From positions 1 to 30,095 of the IMG/VR virus record IMGVR_UViG_3300037264_002305: a stretch of 30,095 nt of DNA, one strand, 5' to 3'. The notes beneath the pieces are model-generated. The model worked only from the letters and a program-made list of their open reading frames with translations. It did not search any database and was not told the DNA's origin. Below, piece after piece: positions 8,404-15,143 of this stretch. Source of the stretch: a virus. A program made the position numbers and the translations under genes. Numbering within the stretch: the first letter of the stretch is position 1; every line of letters begins with the position of its first letter.

Positions 8404-8994
8404 CTACCCTCTGAGCCGATACCGATACCGCCAGACGCCGCTCGAGCCGCCGCCACCGCCACTGGCCACCAATGTGGCGAACGGCGCTTGCATCGTCACG
8501 GTCGGCGCGGACACGCCCAACGTCACCGCTGAACTCAGGCTCGCCGGACCAGCCGTGATCGTCACCACCGGACTGGACAACGCCAGGCTGACGCTCGACA
8601 CGCGCGTGACAGTCGGCGCCGAGACCGTGACCGCTGGGGCTCCAGCGACTCTCGTGACAGACGTGACGCGCGTCGTCGTCGGCGCCGAGATGGTCACAAG
8701 CGGGGCGCCAGACGGCAGGGCCACAGTCGCCACGCGCGTCGTCGCTGGCGCGGAGATGGTCACGACCGGAGCGCCAGCCACGAGCGTTTGTGGACTGGAC
8801 GCCGACAGCGTTGCGGCTGGTGCTGAGAGCGTCACCACGGCGGCGGCGAGGGCGAGGGCCACCGTCGCTAACCGCGAAGCCGCTGGGGCCGAGCACGTCA
8901 CCGTCGGTGCACCAGCCGTGAGGACTTGGTCATCTCCTGACCCGACCTCGGCCTCGCCGACGTAACTCGCTCCGCCGATATAAAACGAGGGCAT
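8404..8994 (-). CDS. Tandem 22-residue beta-repeat protein
   Basis: This 196-aa protein consists from about residue 25 to 177 of seven degenerate repeats of about 22 residues. The consensus is A-G-A-P-x-V-T-[IV]-S-A-P-x-x-T-R-V-x-S-V. A glycine run (GGGGGSSG) and a short aromatic/basic tail (VWRYRYRLRG) follow. The Val/Thr alternation with Ala-Pro turns suggests a stacked beta fibre or solenoid, and the tail looks like a docking peptide. The start ATG shares a base with the upstream stop (TAATG, 8996-8992). It contains almost only Ala, Thr, Val, Ser and Pro. I do not recognise a family; a small fibre or virion decoration is plausible. Confidence 0.8.
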   Translation of the reverse strand: MPSFYIGGASYVGEAEVGSGDDQVLTAGAPTVTCSAPAASRLATVALALAAAVVTLSAPAATLSASSPQTLVAGAPVVTISAPATTRVATVALPSGAPLVTISAPTTTRVTSVTRVAGAPAVTVSAPTVTRVSSVSLALSSPVVTITAGPASLSSAVTLGVSAPTVTMQAPFATLVASGGGGGSSGVWRYRYRLRG

Positions 8995-9971
8995 TACAGC
9001 AACTCCACCGTCGCGCCTTCGACGACGATCTCATCCGCCGCGTTGCTCACACTCATCGTCATCTGGACCGTCAGGGTGCTGTTCCCTGCGTCGGAGTCGA
9101 TGGCCGCAGACCCGCCGATGTTGGAGATGCCGAGCCGGTTCGAGGTGTTGGCGAACGCGAGGCCCCCGATCCCGGTCGTCGCCGCGTCCGGTGCGATTTC
9201 CAGCACCCCGCGCGTGAAATGACCCGACAGAGCCTGATCGTTATTGGCCTGAGCGACGAGGAGGAAATCCACAGACCACGGTTTTCGTACAGCGTCCGCG
9301 ACGGCCGCCACGGTCGCGTCCGCGTACAGCGTCGTCGCACCGTAGGTGATCGTGAGCGTGAGCGTCGGCGCCCCGGAATTGAAGAGGAAGTTGCCGCCGA
9401 TGCGGACGCGCAAGATCCGGCCCGCGAGAAAGAGGCCGTTCGCAATCACGACCCCGGAGCCCGTCTTGTTGAGGACGTGGACGGCCGACGCCGTCGTGTT
9501 CGTCGTCTCGGCCGTCGTCGTGCGGTAGATGCAGATCGGTGACGACGGAGACACCCGCCGGTCGATGCACTCGGTGGTCGCGATGGCGGTATCATTCGCG
9601 GCCACGAAGACTTGGGCGATGACGACGTCGTTGGCGGTACGGGCGGGAGGCTTGGGGGCAGCCGCTGGCGTGCCTGCCCGCACAGCAATGGCACCTGCCG
9701 ATGTGATGACAATGAGGTCGATGCGTGGATTGGTCGCGTCTGCCGTCGTAATCGTCGCATCGGCGGCTGCCACCGCGAACATGACCCTATTCGAGAGGAC
9801 CGCGCCCTTGGCGACGGCCGGGGTCATATCGGCCCCGCCCGTCACGGCTAATCCGCTTAGAACACAATCGATCCCCGCGATGCCAGCGACCAGCACCTCC
9901 AAATCCTCTTGGAAGAGGATGCTTTGGATGTTGTTGACGCCTTCGCCCTTGTCAGGGATCGTGAACGCCAT
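8994..9971 (-). CDS. Tail/virion protein with C-terminal jelly-roll domain
   Basis: This 325-aa protein has an N-terminal region with the phage tail-protein pattern DCVLSGLAVTGGADM, then ATNPRIDLIVI and GTPAAAPKPPA, as in baseplate or fibre N-terminal domains. The second half (about 150-325) carries a beta-sandwich signature: FLAGRILRVRIGGNFLFNSG, LTITYGATTLYAD, then RKPWSVDFLLVA, which recurs at the C-termini of virion proteins in many environmental phages. It has no signal peptide, unlike the fibre genes further upstream. Its ATG directly abuts the preceding TAA. Confidence 0.82.
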   Translation of the reverse strand: MAFTIPDKGEGVNNIQSILFQEDLEVLVAGIAGIDCVLSGLAVTGGADMTPAVAKGAVLSNRVMFAVAAADATITTADATNPRIDLIVITSAGAIAVRAGTPAAAPKPPARTANDVVIAQVFVAANDTAIATTECIDRRVSPSSPICIYRTTTAETTNTTASAVHVLNKTGSGVVIANGLFLAGRILRVRIGGNFLFNSGAPTLTLTITYGATTLYADATVAAVADAVRKPWSVDFLLVAQANNDQALSGHFTRGVLEIAPDAATTGIGGLAFANTSNRLGISNIGGSAAIDSDAGNSTLTVQMTMSVSNAADEIVVEGATVELL

Positions 9972-10316
9972 TTAGGGCTGCGCTCGCCGCATGGCCTTGA
10001 ACTTCTCGACGGAGAGACCGGCCTGACACGCCGGACACGTCACCGGCTGCGACTTCCAGCCGCGCTCCTCGAGCATCCCGGCCCAGCTCAGCAGGTCGGA
10101 CGGAATCCGAGAATGCCCAGCCAACCTGTGCCCTGGCGGATAGGCAGCGAAGTTGGAGGGGCCGTCAGCGCGATCCACACGCGCGCGAATCCGGATCACC
10201 GCTCCACACCGGCACTGCCACGTACGGCCGAACTGCATCGTGGCCCCAACCCGTGCGGCCTCGCCCCGAGTGATGGGCACACGCCTGGGCGATCGAAATC
10301 TGTCAAACCATCCCAT
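9972..10316 (-). CDS. Putative zinc-binding phage protein (114 aa)
   Basis: The protein contains a CxC pair at residues 35 and 37 (WQCRCGAV) and a CxxC pair at 94 and 97 (TCPACQAG), enough for one zinc site. The N-terminus is basic (WFDRFRSPRR). Between the pairs is a Gly/Pro-rich section with no recognised fold. It starts 2 nt after the upstream stop and abuts the downstream gene. Function unknown; possibly a small assembly or nucleic-acid-binding factor. Confidence 0.7.
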   Translation of the reverse strand: MGWFDRFRSPRRVPITRGEAARVGATMQFGRTWQCRCGAVIRIRARVDRADGPSNFAAYPPGHRLAGHSRIPSDLLSWAGMLEERGWKSQPVTCPACQAGLSVEKFKAMRRAQP

Positions 10317-10318
10317 GA

Positions 10319-10738
10319 CTAGGCTCCCTTCAACGCGCCACCGTTGGCCGGGGTCGCGAACTGGATCGTCACGTCCCCACCGTTCGTCGGCGTGTCCGTC
10401 ACATCGTAACAGGCGTACACGGGGCTGTCGCCCGCGACGGTGACGTGCCGGTAGAGGAAGGCGAAGATGATGGTCTCGCCGGCCACGAGGGCTGAGAAGA
10501 CCGGGTCCGTGGCATCGAGGTACGCGAAGTCGTTCGTGTCGTCCTCGGTCACGCTCTCGCCGGCGAGCGCCTGCGGCGAGTACCCGCCCACGGTCAATTC
10601 GGTCACGTCGGCGCGGAAATTGGTGTCGGGCGTGGGCGCCGTCGTCTTGATCAGGCCCACCCGCAGATCGGCCGCGTCCAGGTTGGCATCACCAGTGAAG
10701 AGCTCGAACTTGCACTTGTTTGTGACCAGATCGGCCAT
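10319..10738 (-). CDS. Conserved-type small phage structural protein (139 aa)
   Basis: The layout LVTNKCKFELFTGDANLDAAD, DLRVGLIKTTAPTPDTN, then GGYSPQALAG and a DDTNDFAYLDATDPVF strand matches a widespread class of small phage virion proteins of unknown exact role, in which short beta strands alternate with Thr/Asp turns. A purine-rich ribosome site (GAAGGGGAGAG) lies before the ATG. A head or tail decoration role is likely from family appearance and context only. Confidence 0.78.
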   Translation of the reverse strand: MADLVTNKCKFELFTGDANLDAADLRVGLIKTTAPTPDTNFRADVTELTVGGYSPQALAGESVTEDDTNDFAYLDATDPVFSALVAGETIIFAFLYRHVTVAGDSPVYACYDVTDTPTNGGDVTIQFATPANGGALKGA

Positions 10739-10764
10739 ACTTGCTCTCCCCTTCGCCCGCTATT

Positions 10765-11097
10765 CTACTGCCCGGCCTGTTTCCAACTCGCGATGGCGGC
10801 TTTCAGTGCGGCCCACGCCTTCCGGAGCGCCACGTAGGCGTCCACAAAGCCGCTGAGCGCCTGCGCGATCTCCGGCGAGGCCGCAGACACCTTCGTCAAC
10901 ACGTCCGCCTTCTTCTCGGCGCCGGCGATCGGCGCCTCGTCGACCTTGCGGACTGCCTTGAAAATCTGGATCGCCTTGCCGGCAGCCGAACTGCCCGGCA
11001 CGACGGATGACCCGATCGTGAGCGCCGCGGTCCCCACCTTCGCCCAGACCGTCTTGTTCCCGAGCTTCTTCAAGATGCCGACGAACGGGTTCTTCAT
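10765..11097 (-). CDS. Hypothetical helical protein with hydrophobic N-terminal half (110 aa)
   Basis: The start is fixed by an ATGA overlap with the preceding gene (11097-11094). Residues 1-45 are basic and then moderately hydrophobic (FVGILKKLGNKTVWAKVG, TIGSSVVPGSSAAG), followed by amphipathic helices ending KAWAALKAAIASWKQAG. There is no catalytic motif. It belongs to a block of small membrane-associated genes that could serve lysis or envelope entry, but no known holin family is recognised. Confidence 0.7.
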   Translation of the reverse strand: MKNPFVGILKKLGNKTVWAKVGTAALTIGSSVVPGSSAAGKAIQIFKAVRKVDEAPIAGAEKKADVLTKVSAASPEIAQALSGFVDAYVALRKAWAALKAAIASWKQAGQ

Positions 11098-11444
11098 TGC
11101 GACCCGCCCTTCGCGGCGTACGTGGCAGCCTTCACGTTGAATGTCTGCCCTGGGTAGTTCTTCTCGAACATCGTCGCGATGCGCTCCTCGGTCTGCTTGA
11201 TCGCCAGCGTCCGAGCCTCGTCGACCTGTGAGGCATTGACCAGGATGCCCGCCTCGACCTGGGCACCAATCCCCTGCAGCGCCCCGAGATTCTGGTTGCA
11301 CTGGCCGAGCGCCGACAGACGCTGAGCGGCGATCAGTTTGTAATCGGACGGTTGCGGCGGGGCCTGTGTCGAGACCGCCACCAGACTCCCACCAAACATC
11401 ATCACCACAAGAGAGGCCACGAGGCCCTGTGCGGTCTGTTTCAT
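11094..11444 (-). CDS. Small exported protein with signal peptide (116 aa)
   Basis: The ATG at 11444 lies 8 nt downstream of a GAGG; a GTG three codons earlier is the alternative. The N-terminus (MKQTAQGLVASLVVMMFGG, then SLVAVSTQA) has the charged, hydrophobic and small-residue regions of a Sec signal peptide or anchor. The remainder is helical and Gln/Ala-rich (LIAAQRLSALGQCNQNLGAL), with an NYPGQTFNV segment. It has one cysteine, so no internal disulfide. Possibly a periplasmic spanin-like or entry factor; not assignable. Confidence 0.7.
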   Translation of the reverse strand: MKQTAQGLVASLVVMMFGGSLVAVSTQAPPQPSDYKLIAAQRLSALGQCNQNLGALQGIGAQVEAGILVNASQVDEARTLAIKQTEERIATMFEKNYPGQTFNVKAATYAAKGGSQ

Positions 11445-11478
11445 CGGTTTCACCTCGGCGCCTATTCTACGCCCGAAG

Positions 11479-11754
11479 TCAGATCAGACCTGGCGGCAGA
11501 TTGCGGAGGACGGAATCTCCCCCCAAGGCTGCGGTCAGCGCGGTGACACCACCCTCGACCCAGCGCGGGATGGCCAACCTCCAACTGAACTTCGCCAACG
11601 CCGCGATGGTCGCCTCGTCGTCGGACTTGCTGGCCAGCATCTCCGCCATCTGGTACTTCTTGAACTGCACGTAGTCGGCCCGCATGGTCGCGCACATGCC
11701 CGCGAGAAAGGCCGTCAGGAACGGATGCTGCTGTACAAAGGTCGCTAGGTCCAT
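11479..11754 (-). CDS. Small probable membrane-associated phage protein (91 aa)
   Basis: It begins MDLATFVQQHPFLTAFLAG, a hydrophobic helix, followed by MRADYVQFKKYQ, a middle acidic segment, and a second hydrophobic helix near RWVEGGVTALTAALGG. This two-helix plan (HPF...GxxxA...DY...F.KW, then FRW..G...G) is typical of short phage proteins found in virion or lysis neighbourhoods. A holin-like role is possible but unproven. It starts 10 nt after the previous stop. Confidence 0.72.
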   Translation of the reverse strand: MDLATFVQQHPFLTAFLAGMCATMRADYVQFKKYQMAEMLASKSDDEATIAALAKFSWRLAIPRWVEGGVTALTAALGGDSVLRNLPPGLI

Positions 11755-11764
11755 TGGGCGCCCC

Positions 11765-12088
11765 TTACTTCAAGGTCTTCTGCGTCCACGCGTTCCGCGC
11801 CGTTTCGTAGCGGATCCGGCATCCCGACTTCGACTCGGCGGTGTCGGCGAAGTACATGCAGGTCTGGTAGTCGCTGGTGAGCGCGTTGAGCCACACGGCC
11901 GCTTCGATCCGCGACTGCGCCCCTCTCGCCTCGACGTCGTGCTCCTTGACCGCGCCGGCCACGCTCCATCCGGTGTACCCCATCATGGCGACGGACCCGA
12001 TCGCCATGATCACCATCGCTGCGGCCATCATCGGGCCGGGCTGCCACCGACGCAAACTGTCCGATACGTTCGTCACGTTCTCCAGCAC
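11765..12088 (-). CDS. Single-pass membrane protein (107 aa)
   Basis: An AGGAGGGG site just upstream of a GTG at 12088 decides the start over an in-frame ATG inside the previous gene. After a short cytoplasmic stretch (VTNVSDSLRRWQ) comes one strong membrane helix (MMAAAMVIMAIGSVAMMG, about residues 20-40), then a mostly helical external part with two cysteines (YQTCMYF and KSGCRIRY). Its position in the cluster of small membrane genes suggests envelope function such as lysis or superinfection control; no family is recognised. Confidence 0.75.
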   Translation of the reverse strand: MLENVTNVSDSLRRWQPGPMMAAAMVIMAIGSVAMMGYTGWSVAGAVKEHDVEARGAQSRIEAAVWLNALTSDYQTCMYFADTAESKSGCRIRYETARNAWTQKTLK

Positions 12089-12101
12089 GGCCCCTCCTGT
12101 T

Positions 12102-12323
12102 TTACCGACACGTCCAGACGAACACGCCAACGACTTGCCCTGACGTGACGACGCGCACGCTGTGTCCGCCGTCCAATTCGTGGATCACCGAGAGCTGCGG
12201 CCACGGGGCCTTCTCTTGCTGTAGCGACGTGGGCACCGGACGACAGTCCGCCGTCTTCCGCTGCGATGCGCCCACCACGATGCCGGTCAGCAATGCGATC
12301 GCCGCGACGACGACTCTCCGCAT
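12102..12323 (-). CDS. Small exported/anchored protein (73 aa)
   Basis: The ATG at 12323 has AAAGGAG 6 nt upstream; this site decides the start. Residues 1-20 (MRRVVVAAIALLTGIVVGAS) are a signal peptide or N-terminal anchor. The mature part has two cysteines (ADCRPV and the C-terminal WTCR), which could pair in the periplasm, and a short beta-rich segment (HSVRVVTSGQVVGVFVW). No lipobox is clear. It follows the beta-helix gene by 22 nt. Confidence 0.72.
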   Translation of the reverse strand: MRRVVVAAIALLTGIVVGASQRKTADCRPVPTSLQQEKAPWPQLSVIHELDGGHSVRVVTSGQVVGVFVWTCR

Positions 12324-12345
12324 GACGACTCCTTTGCTCACGCCT

Positions 12346-14313
12346 TCACCGCGGATCGTGGTTCCGGCCGCCGACATGCGTCCACGCGAGCATCGACGGG
12401 ACAGGCGCAGGTGCGGGCGCGAGCGGCGTCCACGTCGAACACACGCCCGTCATCACACAGGAGACGGCGTTATTGACCACCGGCACGTTCGCCCCGCAGT
12501 CGGTCGTGCCGATACTCAGCGTGTCCGTGCAAGCGGCTTTGTAGGCTGACCCGGCCGCGAGCCGGAAGTCGCCGCCGTAGTTGCCGCTGTTGTAGTTCTC
12601 GAAGGTCACATTGGCCCACGCCGCCGGGAAGCCCGCTTGGCTGGCCGGATAGTTCCCAGCCGTGCCGCCGACAATCACATTGCCGAGATACGAGCCGCCG
12701 CCGTCGCACGCGCCGTTGAAGTCCGATGTGGAGAACGGCGTGCCGCCGTCATTCCAAATATTGTTGATGACCACGCACGAGAACGAACCCAGTTCGTTCG
12801 TGCCGCTCTGTCCGACCGCTGGCCCCGACTTGTTCAAACAGGTGTTATTGCCCACCGTCACGTCGTCGCCGTCAGTCTGGAAGATGTAGAGGCAGTGCCC
12901 GTCTGTGCCTGCACCACGCCCGAACGCCGCTCCATCAACATGCATCACGTTGTTGTAGATGGCGAGATCGTGGCCGTTGTTCGTGTTGGGGCCGTTGCAC
13001 TCCGCGAGACAGAACTTGACCGCGTTGGCAATGCCTGTCAGCCAGAGGTTTTTTCGCAACGTCTGATGGCAGGTCAGCTTGTCGAGATCTTCATCCCCCT
13101 CTTTGAAGTTCACCGATGTCTCTTGTGCCGCCGCCGTCGCGCCGTTCGAGGCGTAGGAGTCCATGAAGATGTTGCCTTCAATTAGGACGCGGCAGCTTGC
13201 CTTCGTCTCGTAGAGGTTCTTGTAGTTGTTGAGCCCCGCGCCGATCATCGCGATCCAATCCAACTCTTTTCGGAGCAGGTTCCAGCGGATATCGATGTCG
13301 GTCGGATGATCGTTGGTTCCGCCCCCGCCGCAAAGGTCCGGGAATACATTCTCGCCTGACGCGGAGATGTAGTTGTTATACACCCCAACGACGTTTGCAA
13401 AGCCGCAGATGAGCACGCCTTGGCTGTCGCCATCCAGTTCGAGCATGTTGCTGATGTAGGAGTTCGACACGGCGCAGCGGTCGCATCCAGTGATCGCAAT
13501 CCCACGGCCCGCGCCAGCCGTCGGGTCGCCGTGGATATAGAGGCGGTCGAAGATCAGGTCAGCCGTGCCCGCGTCCCCCACATCGACGTTCGCCGTGCCG
13601 ATGATCACCGATGTTTGAACCCCTTGGTTCGCGGTGCCGCCCGTTGGGGGCCGGAGGGTGAAGCCCATCACCACATAGCCGTCCGCGCCGTTCTCGAACA
13701 GCAGGACTTGGTGCGGATAGGTGGCATCCCCCACGAGTTCGGGGAACATATCCACATCGAAATTGGCGGTCGCCGTCACGTCATCCCCGCCGCCCTGCAC
13801 GAGATTCGCGCCATACGAGGTGCAGTAGCGGCCAGTCGAGTTCCCGCACGACCCAGTGAGGTTGTCAGGAATGAGCCGATTTCCTACGGCTGGTAGCGAC
13901 CCGATGCAGGCCGCGTTTGGGTGGATGTAGACAATCCCCGTGCCGGTCTTGGACGGGGCAACAAAGGCTCCGGCAGGGGCTTGAAACGACGCCCCGCCGT
14001 TCCCGGCCCCCGTGCAGCCGAGCGCGATTGTGTCCCCACGTCGCGCATCGGTGAGCGCCGTCTGGAAGTTTTGACCCGCATCGACCGTGATGGTCTTGCA
14101 CGCGCCCGTGGGTGTGACGCCGACATCAATCTCCGTGCAGGTCGGAATCGTGTAGGTGGTGTTCACGTAGCTCGTTGGGAGATCCGCCGGGGAGGCGTCC
14201 ACCGTCCAGCCCGCGCCGATGACGATGCGGACCTTGATCCGCGTCTGCGCCGACACGCTCGCCCACGCGCCGAGCGTGAGCACCACGATCACCAGCGCCT
14301 TCGGGAGTCTCAT
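12346..14313 (-). CDS. Secreted cysteine-rich right-handed beta-helix protein
   Basis: This 655-aa protein starts at an ATG overlapping the upstream stop (ATGA, 14313-14310). Residues 1-22 (MRLPKALVIVVLTLGAWASV, then SA|Q) are a good Sec signal peptide. The body shows repeated short strands ending in Asn/Gly (VYNNYIS, IRWNLL, IEGNIFMDSY, IYNNVMHVD, VGNNTCLN), the look of pectate-lyase-type parallel beta-helices used in phage tailspikes and polysaccharide-degrading enzymes. The mature chain holds 22 cysteines, unusual for a cytoplasmically folded virion protein. I infer an exported carbohydrate-interacting protein or an atypical tailspike; no catalytic residues can be assigned by eye. Confidence 0.82.
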   Translation of the reverse strand: MRLPKALVIVVLTLGAWASVSAQTRIKVRIVIGAGWTVDASPADLPTSYVNTTYTIPTCTEIDVGVTPTGACKTITVDAGQNFQTALTDARRGDTIALGCTGAGNGGASFQAPAGAFVAPSKTGTGIVYIHPNAACIGSLPAVGNRLIPDNLTGSCGNSTGRYCTSYGANLVQGGGDDVTATANFDVDMFPELVGDATYPHQVLLFENGADGYVVMGFTLRPPTGGTANQGVQTSVIIGTANVDVGDAGTADLIFDRLYIHGDPTAGAGRGIAITGCDRCAVSNSYISNMLELDGDSQGVLICGFANVVGVYNNYISASGENVFPDLCGGGGTNDHPTDIDIRWNLLRKELDWIAMIGAGLNNYKNLYETKASCRVLIEGNIFMDSYASNGATAAAQETSVNFKEGDEDLDKLTCHQTLRKNLWLTGIANAVKFCLAECNGPNTNNGHDLAIYNNVMHVDGAAFGRGAGTDGHCLYIFQTDGDDVTVGNNTCLNKSGPAVGQSGTNELGSFSCVVINNIWNDGGTPFSTSDFNGACDGGGSYLGNVIVGGTAGNYPASQAGFPAAWANVTFENYNSGNYGGDFRLAAGSAYKAACTDTLSIGTTDCGANVPVVNNAVSCVMTGVCSTWTPLAPAPAPVPSMLAWTHVGGRNHDPR

Positions 14314-15143
14314 CGATGCCCTCGCTTCGTCACCGACTGCACGACGCGGACCGGCCGTGGCGGCAGATCGAATCCGAGCCGTTCGATCCACGTCACGAGG
14401 CGACCCCCGCCGCGCAAGATGAAATTGGGCAGGGTGCCAAACGGGAAGGTTGGGCCGCCCGCATCCTCGCCAAGCGCCAGCAGGACGTAGATGATCACGC
14501 GGTCGGGCGACGCAAACGTGTAATCGTGCGAGAAGTTCCCGGCGCCGGACGCCCGCTTGTCGCCGGTGTTGGCGTAGATGCCGCCGTTGCTGTTCTCGGC
14601 CCGCTGTACCGTCGTGCCCGCCACGGTCGGGTCGTCATTGATCGCCAATGTTCCGTGAATGAGCGCGGCCCCAGTCGCCGCCACCGCGTCGGTCGCGAAC
14701 GGCGAGTTCCCCGTCGCGGTGCTGTTCGCCACGCTGGCCTGGATGCACGACGTGGGATCGATCCCCGAGAACTCGGTCAGCGTTTCGACTTCGGCGGTCT
14801 GGCCGGCGTCCGTCACCGTGACCTGCGTGGTCCCGCCGACCGCATCGCAGACCGGCCAGACGTTCAGCCGATAGCCGGACTGGTCCCGACTCACCGGCGT
14901 CTCGAACGCATCGCTTTGGTCCGAGACGATCGAGCCGGTTGTCGCCGCGTTGTGAAACTCGGAGTAGACGTAGCCGTTATTCGCTCCGACGCCCGTCAGC
15001 GAGAGTTGGAACGTCGAGGCGTCCGCCGTGCCCGTCGCCGCCTGCACAAATGCGTAGTTGAAGGCCGCGCGCACCCGGGCGACCCACGGGCCGGTCACAA
15101 GGCCCAGGGCGAGGACGAACGCCGCCAGGACGACGCGCGTCAC
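14310..15143 (-). CDS. Exported beta-sandwich protein with signal peptide
   Basis: The 277-aa reading begins at a GTG that overlaps the fibre gene stop (GTGA, 15143-15140). Residues 2-26 (TRVVLAAFVLALGLVTGPWV, then ARVRA) form a Sec signal-like segment with an A-x-A type end. The mature part is beta-rich, low in Lys, with two cysteines (WPVC and TSC) that could form one disulfide. Its composition (Thr/Ala/Gly/Asn) is that of a phage fibre or adhesin domain; strands such as VTVTDAGQTAEVETL and VIIYVLLALG suggest a lectin-like sandwich. The C-terminal 50 residues are basic. Function unknown. Confidence 0.78.
   Translation of the reverse strand: MTRVVLAAFVLALGLVTGPWVARVRAAFNYAFVQAATGTADASTFQLSLTGVGANNGYVYSEFHNAATTGSIVSDQSDAFETPVSRDQSGYRLNVWPVCDAVGGTTQVTVTDAGQTAEVETLTEFSGIDPTSCIQASVANSTATGNSPFATDAVAATGAALIHGTLAINDDPTVAGTTVQRAENSNGGIYANTGDKRASGAGNFSHDYTFASPDRVIIYVLLALGEDAGGPTFPFGTLPNFILRGGGRLVTWIERLGFDLPPRPVRVVQSVTKRGHR

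Noticed and set aside
8896-8896. Longer reading (from 8896) of the 101-aa gene at 8093-8398
   Set aside because: The extension lies inside the repeat-protein gene in another frame and has the Arg/Asp/Gly shadow composition.
8474-8965. Plus-strand repeat-like ORF (163 codons)
   Set aside because: It mirrors the 66-nt repeats of the minus-strand gene; both strands look repetitive because of the periodic DNA. Only the minus frame has operon coupling.
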